This document shows, one piece after another, positions 1 through 8,529 of a stretch of 39,472 bases of DNA. Position numbers and translations under genes: made by a program. Numbering within the stretch: position 1 is the stretch's first letter; each line of letters starts with the position of its first letter. The notes beneath the pieces are model-generated. The model was given only the letters and a program-made list of their open reading frames with translations, made no database searches and was not told the origin of the DNA. The stretch lies in the NCBI GenBank assembly GCA_964634565.1, contig CAZWLP010000018.1:1-39472 (forward strand). The letters are read 5' to 3'. The DNA is from JAUVKT01 sp964634565 (GTDB lineage Bacteria > Bacteroidota > Bacteroidia > Bacteroidales > VadinHA17).

Positions 1-49
1 AACAAATAACCATTTACGTGAGCGTCAGCGAACAAATAACCATTAACAC
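1..49. repeat. Intergenic repeat fragment (dispersed family)
   Basis: This AT-rich stretch follows the penicillin-binding protein stop codon. It contains two copies of aacaaataaccatt (1-14 and 31-44) around a GC-rich core (acgtgagcgtcagcgaac). The core closely resembles acggtgagcgcagcgaac at about 12089-12106. It is non-coding and looks like part of the dispersed intergenic repeat described at 12051 and 31355. Confidence 0.5.
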
Positions 50-2416
50 TTAAAATTCTTCATTATACCGATTATTTATCGGAGTTTCTTTCTTCAGCTT
101 GTCGCAATCGAGTTCCATATTAAATCCGGGTGGTTCTTCAAACTTATCGGCTTCCATAATACCCAGTTCCTCGTCGGCATAAATCTTTTGAAGAAATAAG
201 CCAAACACGGGCAAAGCCATATTGGATCCCTGACCAAGAGTAATATTTTCAAAATGAATTCCCTGGTCTTCCCAGCCACTCCACACCCCTCCTACCAGGT
301 TGGGTGTTACGCCCATAAACCATCCGTTGGAATGATTCTGGGTAGTTCCGGTCTTACCCCCGATTTCGCTCTGCAGCTCATAAACTGTTCTTAGTCTGAC
401 TCCCGTTCCTCCGCTTGCAGTAACACCCTGTAACAGGTTTAACATAAGGTAGGCGTGCTCCTCAGTCATAACCTCCTCAACGCGTGGACTAAATCTTGCT
501 ATTACATTACCATTTTTATCTTCTATCCTGCTTACAACAATTGGCTCGGTATAGATACCCTTATTAGCAAAGGTGCTAAATGCACCAACCATCTCCTTAA
601 GTTTAATAATACCTGTCCCCAGGAAAATAGACGGAACGGCTTGAACATAATCATTACGCGTATTAATTCCCATCCTGCTCATCATATCAACCACAGCCTG
701 AGGAGTAAACTGTTTCATAAGCCATGCAGAGATATAGTTTTCCGACTTTGCAAGTCCCCACTTAAGAGTAACCATCTTACCATGGTACTCGCGCGGACCG
801 GAACTTCTCGGCGACCATGGCACGGTATCTCCCGGTATATTAAAAACCCTGGGTATATTTTCAACCTCGTAGCATGGTGAATAACCGTCCTGTATTGCAA
901 GAGTGTAGAGAAAGGGTTTAATTGTTGAGCCAACCTGCTTCCTCTGCTGGCTCACTGCATCATACTTAAAGTACCTGTAATCCGGACCGCCAACATAGGC
1001 TTTAACAAAACCTGTATGCGGATCCATGGCCATAATACTGGATCGAACTATATGTTTATAGTAATAGACAGAATCATAGGGTGTTAATATAGTATCAATA
1101 TCCCCTTTCCAGGTAAATAGCCTCATAGGTACCGGAGTGTTAAAAGCAAGATTTATTGAATCTTCCGATATCCCCGCCCTGGTCATAGACCTGTACCTGT
1201 CGGTCCGCCTGACCGAGGTTTCCATAATACTCTTTATATCCTCAGACGACAGATCGTTGCTGTAAGGGGGGTGCCTGAAGCTTTTCGACTGGTAATCAAA
1301 ATCCGGCTGTAATCCCTTCGAGAGATGTTCCCAGACAGCCTCCTCTGCATACTTCTGCATCCTGGAGTCTATAGTGGTATAGATCTTCAATCCATCCTTA
1401 TATATATTATAATTAGATCCGTCGGGTTTGGTATTCTTCCTGCACCATCCATAAAGATTATTGCTCTCCCATTCAATTGAATCATTCATGTAATCAGGCT
1501 CAAATATATAATTAGCCCTTTCGGGCTCGTAGGCAATCATGGTTGTCCGTATATACTCCCTGAGATAAGTTGCCAGTCCTTTATCATGACTTGCCTCTTT
1601 AAAGTCGAGCACTATTGGCAACTGCGAAACCGAATCAGCCAGCTCAGCTTCAAGATAGCCATATTTTACCATCTGCGATAATACCAGATTGCGTCTGTCA
1701 AGCATCTTATCAGGAAAACGCTTCGGGTTATAAAGAGCCGAATTTTTTAGCATGCCCACAAACATGGCCGACTGCTCGATGTTCAGCGAATCGGGTGTTG
1801 TATTAAAATATACTTCCGATGCCGAACGTATACCAACTGCATTATACAGGTAATCGTATACATTAAGATACATTGTAATTATTTCTTCCTTGGTATAGTT
1901 TCTCTCAAGCCTCACTGCAGTAGACCATTCTTTAAGCTTGGCTATACCCAGATTAAAGATCCCTTTCCTTCCCGACTCACCCATCATCATGGCCCGGGTA
2001 TTATACAGGTTTTTAGCAAGCTGCTGCGATATCGTACTGCCACCCCCGGTGTTCTGTCCCATCAGGATAGACTTAAAAATAACCCTTGCGAGACCACGGA
2101 AATCAATGCCGGAATGACGGTAAAAGCGGATATCCTCAGTAGCAATAAGAGCATCCACAACATAAGGAGATATCTCCTCAAAATCGGTCCAGCTCCTGTT
2201 CTGAAAATAGTATTTACCCAGTAACACACCGTCGGCCGAGTATACTTCTGCCGCCAGATTATTCTCCGGATTCTCAAGCTCCTCAAAGCCTGGCATAGGG
2301 CCAAATACCTCATTCGAAATAAGAATAAAAAGAGTTATCAATATCAGGAAAGGGGTGGCGAATATCACCCAGAACCATCTAATATATTTTCTGTATTTAC
2401 TCTTGTCCTTTTCCAT
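50..2416 (-). CDS. Class A penicillin-binding protein (PBP1A-type peptidoglycan glycosyltransferase/transpeptidase)
   Basis: A bifunctional enzyme that polymerises and cross-links peptidoglycan in the periplasm. A short basic cytoplasmic tail precedes one membrane anchor (about residues 12-34). The GT51 domain follows, with catalytic Glu94 in ATEDIRFYRHSGID and the GGGSTISQQLAKN motif near 124-136. The transpeptidase has S497-T-I-K500 in KQVGSTIKPF, a SEN triad (KSENYIS) and KTGTT. Length is 788 aa, normal for the family. I start at the ATG at 2414-2416. An upstream in-frame non-ATG start at 2473 would lie before a perfect -7 promoter box (2438-2445) and adds an atypical N-terminus. It is divergently transcribed from topA. 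Family identity is secure; the 1A versus 1B/1C assignment is inferred. Confidence 0.95.
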   Translation of the reverse strand: MEKDKSKYRKYIRWFWVIFATPFLILITLFILISNEVFGPMPGFEELENPENNLAAEVYSADGVLLGKYYFQNRSWTDFEEISPYVVDALIATEDIRFYRHSGIDFRGLARVIFKSILMGQNTGGGSTISQQLAKNLYNTRAMMMGESGRKGIFNLGIAKLKEWSTAVRLERNYTKEEIITMYLNVYDYLYNAVGIRSASEVYFNTTPDSLNIEQSAMFVGMLKNSALYNPKRFPDKMLDRRNLVLSQMVKYGYLEAELADSVSQLPIVLDFKEASHDKGLATYLREYIRTTMIAYEPERANYIFEPDYMNDSIEWESNNLYGWCRKNTKPDGSNYNIYKDGLKIYTTIDSRMQKYAEEAVWEHLSKGLQPDFDYQSKSFRHPPYSNDLSSEDIKSIMETSVRRTDRYRSMTRAGISEDSINLAFNTPVPMRLFTWKGDIDTILTPYDSVYYYKHIVRSSIMAMDPHTGFVKAYVGGPDYRYFKYDAVSQQRKQVGSTIKPFLYTLAIQDGYSPCYEVENIPRVFNIPGDTVPWSPRSSGPREYHGKMVTLKWGLAKSENYISAWLMKQFTPQAVVDMMSRMGINTRNDYVQAVPSIFLGTGIIKLKEMVGAFSTFANKGIYTEPIVVSRIEDKNGNVIARFSPRVEEVMTEEHAYLMLNLLQGVTASGGTGVRLRTVYELQSEIGGKTGTTQNHSNGWFMGVTPNLVGGVWSGWEDQGIHFENITLGQGSNMALPVFGLFLQKIYADEELGIMEADKFEEPPGFNMELDCDKLKKETPINNRYNEEF

Positions 2417-2437
2417 AGCTTTTTGTGATCTTTGCTC

Positions 2438-2445
2438 CAAAAGTA
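2438..2445 (-). promoter_or_regulatory. -7 promoter element for the penicillin-binding protein gene
   Basis: On the minus strand this reads TACTTTTG, a perfect match to the Bacteroidota TAnnTTTG. It ends 22 nt before the ATG at 2416. No TTG sits at the ideal 19-nt spacing, so the -33 part is weak. Confidence 0.5.
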
Positions 2446-2477
2446 CTAAATAAAAAATAGAATTATCGATCAATATT

Positions 2478-2508
2478 TTGAACTTAGATACATAAATGCT
2501 TTACTTTG
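2478..2508 (+). promoter_or_regulatory. Possible topA promoter (-33 TTG / -7 TTACTTTG)
   Basis: TTG at 2478-2480 is followed after 20 nt by TTACTTTG (2501-2508), one mismatch from TAnnTTTG. The topA ATG is 28 nt downstream. It is a weaker match than the other promoters in this window. Confidence 0.35.
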
Positions 2509-2535
2509 TCCAGCATTTTGAGGAACCCAATTTAG

Positions 2536-4836
2536 ATGGATATGAGTGGAAACCTGGTTATTGTAGAGTCGCCTGCAAAAGCAAAAACAATAGAAAAATT
2601 TCTTGGCAAAGATTATAAAGTAGTCTCCAGCTTCGGACATATACGTGATCTGAGTAAAAAGAATATCGGTATCGATATTGATAACGGATTCAGGCCCGAA
2701 TATATTATTCCGGCCGATAAAAAGAAGCTTGTCAGCGAACTGAAAAAACACGTTAAGGAAAGCAGCATTATATGGCTGGCTTCCGATGAAGACCGTGAGG
2801 GGGAGGCTATTGCATGGCACCTTATGGAGGTATTGAAACTCAACGAAGACAATACCAGGCGGATAGTCTTTCATGAGATTACAAAAGAAGCTATAAATAA
2901 GGCCATAGAAAGTCCGAGAACAGTAAATTGTGATGTTGTTAATGCACAGCAGGCAAGAAGGGTTCTGGATCGGCTGGTGGGCTTCGAGATCTCACCCATC
3001 CTGTGGAGAAAAGTACAACCATCCCTGTCGGCCGGCAGGGTTCAGTCGGTTGCCCTCCGAATTCTTGTTGATCGCGAAAGAGAAATAATATCATTTGAAA
3101 CAGGCTCCTCATTCAGGGTCCAGGGCAACTTTCTATTTAAAGATAAGGAGGGGAAGGATAACTACCTGAAGGCCGAAACAGCCAAAAAATTTGGCAAAGA
3201 AGGCGACGCAAGAGAATTTCTGAATCTTTGCTCTGAGGCCTCGTTTACTATCAGTGATGTATCTGTTAAGCCAGGAACAAAATCACCTGCAGCGCCATTT
3301 ACAACATCAACACTGCAGCAGGAAGCGTACAGGAAGCTTGGCTTCTCGGTTTCACAAACAATGTCGGTGGCACAGAAATTATACGAAGCAGGTAAGATTA
3401 CTTATATGCGTACCGACTCAACAAACCTTTCGAAACTGGCAATAAACACTGCTCTGACAGTAATAAAGACCGAATTTGGAGAAGAATATTCAAAAGCAAG
3501 ACAATTTAAAACCTCATCGAAGGGAGCACAGGAAGCCCACGAAGCTATAAGGCCAACATATATGGATAAGCGGGAAGTGCCGGGAAGTAAACAGGAGAAA
3601 AGACTGTACGACCTTATCTGGAAAAGGACACTGGCATCACAGATGAGCAATGCAAGGGTAGAAAAGACAACGATAACTATTAGTCTATCCAACTCACCGA
3701 CAGACTTTCTTGCCCAGGGAGAAGTTATTACTTTCGACGGCTTCCTGAAGGTATATCGTGAATCTACCGACAACGGTAACGGTGAAGCATCAACCATTAT
3801 ACCTCCGGTAAAGCCAGGGATAAACCTGAGCTACGAAAATATCTCTGCCACGGAAAGATTTACCTCTCCTCCACCAAGGTATACGGAAGCCAGCCTGGTT
3901 AAAAAAATGGAAGAGCTTGGCATTGGCCGGCCATCAACATATGCCCCTGTAATTTCAACAATACAAAATCGCGGATACGTTGCCCGGGAAGATCGTCCCG
4001 GAACAAATAGAAAAATCAGGTTTCTGAATCTGAAAGACGGCACTCTAAGCGAGGCAGTAAAGACAGAAGTTGCCGGATCGGAAAAAGCAAAATTATTCCC
4101 TCAGGATATTGGCATGATAGTAAATGACTTTCTGGTTGAGAATTTCAAGGATATTTTCGATTACCACTTTACGGCCAATGTTGAGGTTCAGTTCGACCAG
4201 ATAGCCGAAGGAAAGCTGCTATGGACCAGTATGCTCGAAAAATTCTACAGTCCCTTCCATAAGAAGGTTGAGTCAACCCTCGAACAAAGCAGCAGGAAAA
4301 CCGGTGTTCGCATACTCGGTAATCATCCGGAAACAGAAGAACAGGTATCGGTCAGAATGGGCCGCTTTGGTCCCTTTGCCCAGATAGGAGAAGCCAGCGA
4401 GGAAGACAAGCCAAAGTATGCCAGTCTACGTAAGGGCCAGCTGCTTGAAACAATCACACTCGAAGAAGTGCTGGAATTATTTAAACTGCCCCGCGAAATA
4501 GGTGAATATGAAGAAAAACCCCTTACTGTTGGAGTAGGACGATTCGGACCCTATGTAAAACACGACAATAAATTCTACTCCCTGCAAAAAGATATCGACG
4601 ACCCGCTTGAAATAACCAGGGAAAGAGCAGTAGAACTTATTAAAGAAAAAAGAGAAGAGAATAAGAAAAAAGTAATAAAAACTTTCGGTGAGATCTCTGT
4701 TCTGAACGGACGCTATGGCCCGTATATTTCATATCAGAAAAAGAACTATAAAATACCAAAGAAAACAGATCCGGCCACCCTTACAGAAGAAGACTGTATG
4801 AAACTTATTGAAAAGGGCTCGGGATCAAAAAAATAA
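2536..4836 (+). CDS. topA: DNA topoisomerase I (type IA)
   Basis: Relaxes negatively supercoiled DNA by transient single-strand cleavage. The TOPRIM domain begins with NLVIVESPAKAKTI (Glu11) and has the acidic triad D84-E-D86-R-E88 in ASDEDREGEA. The nucleophile is Tyr290 in GKITYMRTDST. Instead of the C4 zinc fingers of enterobacterial TopA, the C-terminal third carries three GR(F/Y)GP(F/Y) repeats (VRMGRFGPFAQ, VGVGRFGPYVK, VLNGRYGPYIS), the topoisomerase C-terminal repeat type common in Bacteroidota. Length is 766 aa. An alternative ATG two codons in (2542) would give MSGNLVIVES and is equally plausible. The arginase-like gene follows 14 bp after the stop, so the two are probably co-transcribed. 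Confidence 0.97.
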   Translation: MDMSGNLVIVESPAKAKTIEKFLGKDYKVVSSFGHIRDLSKKNIGIDIDNGFRPEYIIPADKKKLVSELKKHVKESSIIWLASDEDREGEAIAWHLMEVLKLNEDNTRRIVFHEITKEAINKAIESPRTVNCDVVNAQQARRVLDRLVGFEISPILWRKVQPSLSAGRVQSVALRILVDREREIISFETGSSFRVQGNFLFKDKEGKDNYLKAETAKKFGKEGDAREFLNLCSEASFTISDVSVKPGTKSPAAPFTTSTLQQEAYRKLGFSVSQTMSVAQKLYEAGKITYMRTDSTNLSKLAINTALTVIKTEFGEEYSKARQFKTSSKGAQEAHEAIRPTYMDKREVPGSKQEKRLYDLIWKRTLASQMSNARVEKTTITISLSNSPTDFLAQGEVITFDGFLKVYRESTDNGNGEASTIIPPVKPGINLSYENISATERFTSPPPRYTEASLVKKMEELGIGRPSTYAPVISTIQNRGYVAREDRPGTNRKIRFLNLKDGTLSEAVKTEVAGSEKAKLFPQDIGMIVNDFLVENFKDIFDYHFTANVEVQFDQIAEGKLLWTSMLEKFYSPFHKKVESTLEQSSRKTGVRILGNHPETEEQVSVRMGRFGPFAQIGEASEEDKPKYASLRKGQLLETITLEEVLELFKLPREIGEYEEKPLTVGVGRFGPYVKHDNKFYSLQKDIDDPLEITRERAVELIKEKREENKKKVIKTFGEISVLNGRYGPYISYQKKNYKIPKKTDPATLTEEDCMKLIEKGSGSKK

Positions 4837-4850
4837 GTTTCTAAACCAGT

Positions 4851-6011
4851 ATGATCAAGCTCAGCGATTATTTCGACCCGGTAAGTATTGAGCGACCCCT
4901 CTGGGGCCACCTTGCGGAACCATCATGTCTGTCTCATAATCTGACAATTAGCACTGCCAGTAAACCGATAGAAGATATATCGGGATACAGGATAGCCTTA
5001 ATAGGTGTCGCCGACGATCGAAGATCCCCAAATAAAGGATCGGGGGAGGCGCCCGATAAGATAAGAGAATCATTATACCAGCTCTCAAGGTTACCCGGCA
5101 AGAAAAAGATTGCCGACCTTGGCAATATAAAGCAGGGACCGCGATTTGAAGATACCCTCGCCGCACTGAAAGACGTCATGGTTTATCTCCTCGACAATGA
5201 TTGTATAACCATTATTCTTGGAGGAAGCAGTGCTGTTATACCGGCAGTCGATAAGGCCCTTACAGAACGTGAAATAAAATACTCCTTCTCCTCCATTGAT
5301 TCGAGACTGGATTTTTCAAGCGAAAGGAAGGAACCAGACTCATTTAATTATCTGGGCGAGATCCTGTATAACAGGCAGAGTTCAATAGGGTCTTTTATAA
5401 ATATCGGTTTTCAAACTTATCTCAACGATCAGCAGGTGATTAATCGCTTCCGGAAAATGAACCACTCGCTTATAAGGCTTGGTGAAGCCAGAGCCAATCT
5501 GCAGGAGATTGAACCAACTTTCCGCGATTCTTCTCTTATCACGCTCGATATATCTTCTATAAGGCAATCAGATGCCCCGGGTACATTTGCTCCGTCACCA
5601 AATGGTTTTTATACAGAAGAAATATGCCTGCTGGCCCGCTATGCCGGACTTAGCGACAATATGAAGATATTCGGTATTTTTGAAATTAACCCCCTTCTCG
5701 ACAGCCGGAGCCAGACCTCTGCACTGGCCTCACAGATACTCTGGTTTTTACTCGAAGGAAACTCCCAGAGGAACTCAGAATCAGATCTGATTGATAAGGA
5801 CAAAAATGGCCGCTTCGTTCTGTACCATGTAAGTTTAAAAGACCTCGAAGAAGATCTTATCTTTATTAAAAGCACCGTAACTAACCGCTGGTGGATGAAA
5901 ATTGTGTCGAAAGATAATATAACAGAATATATTGCCTGTTCGTACAACGATTATCTGAAAGCAGGAGAAGGAGAAATACCGTCCCGGTGGATGAAGGCTA
6001 TCTCAAAATAA
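4851..6011 (+). CDS. Arginase/formimidoylglutamase-fold protein, probably catalytically inactive
   Basis: The 386-aa protein follows the ureohydrolase (arginase/agmatinase/formimidoylglutamase) layout, but motif after motif is altered. The GGDHS position reads GGSSA (124-128), losing its metal-binding His. DAHxD reads D150-S-R-L-D154, losing the second His. SxDxD reads LDISS (D233, S235), losing one Asp. The frame around the active site is kept: DAPG at 241-244 and E278-I-N-P-L-L-D284. Three of the six usual Mn ligands are therefore missing. Databases probably label it formimidoylglutamase; I infer a non-enzymatic or divergent role. It lies 14 bp after topA and immediately upstream of the T9SS operon. 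Confidence 0.8.
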   Translation: MIKLSDYFDPVSIERPLWGHLAEPSCLSHNLTISTASKPIEDISGYRIALIGVADDRRSPNKGSGEAPDKIRESLYQLSRLPGKKKIADLGNIKQGPRFEDTLAALKDVMVYLLDNDCITIILGGSSAVIPAVDKALTEREIKYSFSSIDSRLDFSSERKEPDSFNYLGEILYNRQSSIGSFINIGFQTYLNDQQVINRFRKMNHSLIRLGEARANLQEIEPTFRDSSLITLDISSIRQSDAPGTFAPSPNGFYTEEICLLARYAGLSDNMKIFGIFEINPLLDSRSQTSALASQILWFLLEGNSQRNSESDLIDKDKNGRFVLYHVSLKDLEEDLIFIKSTVTNRWWMKIVSKDNITEYIACSYNDYLKAGEGEIPSRWMKAISK

Positions 6012-6165
6012 ATGAAACTTTCAGGCTGTTCATACGTATATTTGAACCACTGATAATAAAATATTAGGCCATATGGTCTAATTATTGTGTATTTTTTGGG
6101 GCAAAATATAATTTTTACTTTCTTTAGAAGTTATATTAATCCCAACCAGACTGTATGTCGGCCAT
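6012..6165 (+). promoter_or_regulatory. Regulatory gap upstream of the T9SS operon, with a 20-bp imperfect palindrome
   Basis: Non-coding. It holds a perfect -7-like TATATTTG (6037-6044) without a good -33. A 20-bp palindrome at 6063-6082 (ATTAGGCCATATGGTCTAAT) has a single mismatched pair (68/77). The GGCCATATG core (6067-6075, with one base difference at the edge) recurs at 6160-6168 overlapping the porP start codon. The palindrome could be an operator, but no regulator is identified here. Confidence 0.4.
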
Positions 6166-7110
6166 ATGATTAAAAGAACAACGTTTATAGCAACAATATT
6201 TAGCATAAGCCTGCTGGTAAGTGGTCAGTCTGACCCTGTATCCAGCCAGTTTATGTTTAACCAGATGCTATATAACCCCGGAGTTGCCGGCAGCTCGGGC
6301 ATGATATGTGCTACAGCCATGAACCGGCAGCAATGGGTTGGCTTCGAGGGCGCACCAACAACTACCCTCTTCCATATCAATGCAGCCATTAATCCTTTTG
6401 GAACAAGTTCAGGTATCGGACTGACTATTATTAATGATAAAACCGGTTTTGATACCGATAATACCCTCTCTCTCAGCTATTCCTATATGATCGGCCTGGG
6501 TTCAGGCAAACTGGGTATCGGAGCAAATATAGGCATACTCAATAAGTCGATAGATCCCACATGGAATATACCCTCGGGCGATCAGTTTGTTGATCCTAGC
6601 CAGGATCCTTTAATCCCTGATGGAAAAGAAAGTATCCTTGCATTTGATATGGGTCTGGGAGTCTATTACAGTACCAACGATTACTATGCAGGACTGTCTG
6701 TTACCCACCTGAACGAACCAAAGATAAAATACAACGAAGGAACACCATATATAGCACGTCAGTTTTACGGAATGGCAGGCTATAATCTGAGGCTCAACAA
6801 TCCTGCATTTGAACTTCTTCCATCAGTGTTTTTGTATAGCGACGGGAGAATTTTTCAGACCACGGTTAATACCCTGGTCAGATACAATAAAAAAGTGTGG
6901 GGTGGCGTTTCTTACAGAGCGGGTGATTCGATGACAGGTATATTTGGCCTGGAATTGTATAATGGGATACGAATTAGCTATGCTTATGACTTCCCGATGA
7001 ACGACATAAGAAAGAGCACTTCCGGCAGTCATGAATTCCTCGTAAACTACTGTTTTGACCTGAGTTTGGGGAGAAGTTCGATGCGCTATAAAAGTATTAG
7101 ATTTTTATGA
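6166..7110 (+). CDS. porP: PorP/SprF family type IX secretion system outer-membrane protein
   Basis: An outer-membrane beta-barrel partner of the T9SS/gliding machinery. The N-terminus is a signal peptide (MIKRTTFIATIFSISLLVSG), then the family hallmark SQFMFNQMLYNPGVAGSSG with QWVGFEGAPTT about 30 residues later. The remainder is alternating glycine/aromatic beta-barrel sequence such as GLGSGKLGIGANIG and YYAGLSVTHLNEPK. At 314 aa it is typical. Directly followed by gldK after a 47-bp gap, the classical porP-porK/gldK order. Several PorP/SprF paralogues usually exist per genome; position next to gldK makes this the core-machinery copy. Confidence 0.93.
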   Translation: MIKRTTFIATIFSISLLVSGQSDPVSSQFMFNQMLYNPGVAGSSGMICATAMNRQQWVGFEGAPTTTLFHINAAINPFGTSSGIGLTIINDKTGFDTDNTLSLSYSYMIGLGSGKLGIGANIGILNKSIDPTWNIPSGDQFVDPSQDPLIPDGKESILAFDMGLGVYYSTNDYYAGLSVTHLNEPKIKYNEGTPYIARQFYGMAGYNLRLNNPAFELLPSVFLYSDGRIFQTTVNTLVRYNKKVWGGVSYRAGDSMTGIFGLELYNGIRISYAYDFPMNDIRKSTSGSHEFLVNYCFDLSLGRSSMRYKSIRFL

Positions 7111-7157
7111 TTATTGAAAAAAAATAACTTACTTGCAGTATTAAATTCTGATGTAAT

Positions 7158-8489
7158 ATGAAAAAGGTAATCCTATTAGTTCTCACAGTCACAGTTTTTT
7201 TGACAGCATGCGGACCTGGAAACAACGGTGAACTTGTTGGAGTACAAGGTAGAAAAAAATTCTTCGAACCAGAACCCTTTGAAATGGCATTTATCCCTGC
7301 CGGCAACTTTATGCTGGGACCCAGCGATCAGGATGCTGTCAACTCCATGAATACCGTATCAAGGTCAGTAACGGTCAACGCATTCTGGATGGACCAGACA
7401 GAGATTACAAATAATAAATATCGTCAGTTTGTACATTGGGTACGCGACTCGATTATGCGCACCAAGCTCGGAGAAGCTGCCATCGCTGATTATCAGTTCT
7501 ACCGGGTAGATGATGAAGGAAACGAATATGATCCACCTGTTCTTAACTGGGAAGAAAAAATTGACTTTGAAAATCAGGAGATCGCTGACGTCGTGGAAGA
7601 AATGTATTATCCACCTGAAGAAAGATTTAATAACCGAAAGCAGTTTGATGTCCGGGATCTCAACTATAGCTACTACTGGATTGATTATAAGCAGGCTGCC
7701 AAGAGCAGGTATAATGCTGAGACAGGAGAATATGAAGGCCAGGTTACAAGTATTGATGGTGTCGTTTCAGATGTACAGAACCGGTCGTCTTTTATAATGC
7801 ACGACGAGGTAAATGTATATCCTGATACACTTGTATGGATAAGAGACTTTACATACTCATTTAACGACCCCTTTGCATCACTCTATTTCTGGCACCCCTC
7901 ATACGACAACTATCCGGTTGTGGGAATAACATGGCAACAGGCCAATGCCTTCAGTATCTGGAGAACAGAATATCTTAATTCTGCCTTAAGAGCACAGGGT
8001 CTTGTAGATGTTCATGCCTACAGGCTGCCACTCGAAACAGAATGGGAATATGCTGCAAGAGGCGGACTTGAATTATCGATGTACCCATGGGGAGGCCCTT
8101 ATACCAGAAATTATAAAGGCTGTTTCCTTGCTAACTTTAAACCCCTTCGCGGAAACTATATCGACGATGGCGAGGTATATACTGCCAAAGTTGCATCATA
8201 CGAACCTAATGAGTTCGGATTATATGATATGTCTGGTAACGTTGCTGAGTGGACAAAATGTGCATTTCACCCATCAGCTTATATCTTTACCCACGACCTG
8301 AATCCGGATTACCAGTATGATGCCAGACCCGACGATCCTCCTATCCTGAAACGTAAGGTAATCAGGGGCGGATCATGGAAGGATATTGCTTACTTCCTTC
8401 AAACAAGTACTCGCGACTATGAGTATCAGGATTCAGCTAAATGCTATATCGGATTTCGTAACGTAAGAGACTTTATCGGTGTAAATTAA
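7158..8489 (+). CDS. gldK: GldK/PorK: T9SS ring lipoprotein (formylglycine-generating-enzyme-like fold)
   Basis: An outer-membrane lipoprotein that forms the periplasmic GldK-GldN ring of the type IX secretion system. A lipoprotein signal ends in LTAC (Cys18). The rest resembles the FGE/sulfatase-modifying-factor fold: EMAFIPAGNFMLGPSDQD near the start, FWMDQTEITNNKYRQF, RLPLETEWEYAARGG, FGLYDMSGNVAEW and KVIRGGSWKD. The active-site cysteines of true FGEs are not evident, consistent with a structural role. 443 aa. Second gene of the operon; gldL follows after 40 bp. Confidence 0.95.
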   Translation: MKKVILLVLTVTVFLTACGPGNNGELVGVQGRKKFFEPEPFEMAFIPAGNFMLGPSDQDAVNSMNTVSRSVTVNAFWMDQTEITNNKYRQFVHWVRDSIMRTKLGEAAIADYQFYRVDDEGNEYDPPVLNWEEKIDFENQEIADVVEEMYYPPEERFNNRKQFDVRDLNYSYYWIDYKQAAKSRYNAETGEYEGQVTSIDGVVSDVQNRSSFIMHDEVNVYPDTLVWIRDFTYSFNDPFASLYFWHPSYDNYPVVGITWQQANAFSIWRTEYLNSALRAQGLVDVHAYRLPLETEWEYAARGGLELSMYPWGGPYTRNYKGCFLANFKPLRGNYIDDGEVYTAKVASYEPNEFGLYDMSGNVAEWTKCAFHPSAYIFTHDLNPDYQYDARPDDPPILKRKVIRGGSWKDIAYFLQTSTRDYEYQDSAKCYIGFRNVRDFIGVN

Positions 8490-8529
8490 CCCCAAATAAC
8501 ATAAGAAATAAACCAAAAAAACCAGGTAT

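Noticed and set aside
455..880. A 141-codon plus-strand frame opposite the penicillin-binding protein.
   Set aside because: Lies within the transpeptidase domain on the other strand and shows no recognisable domain.
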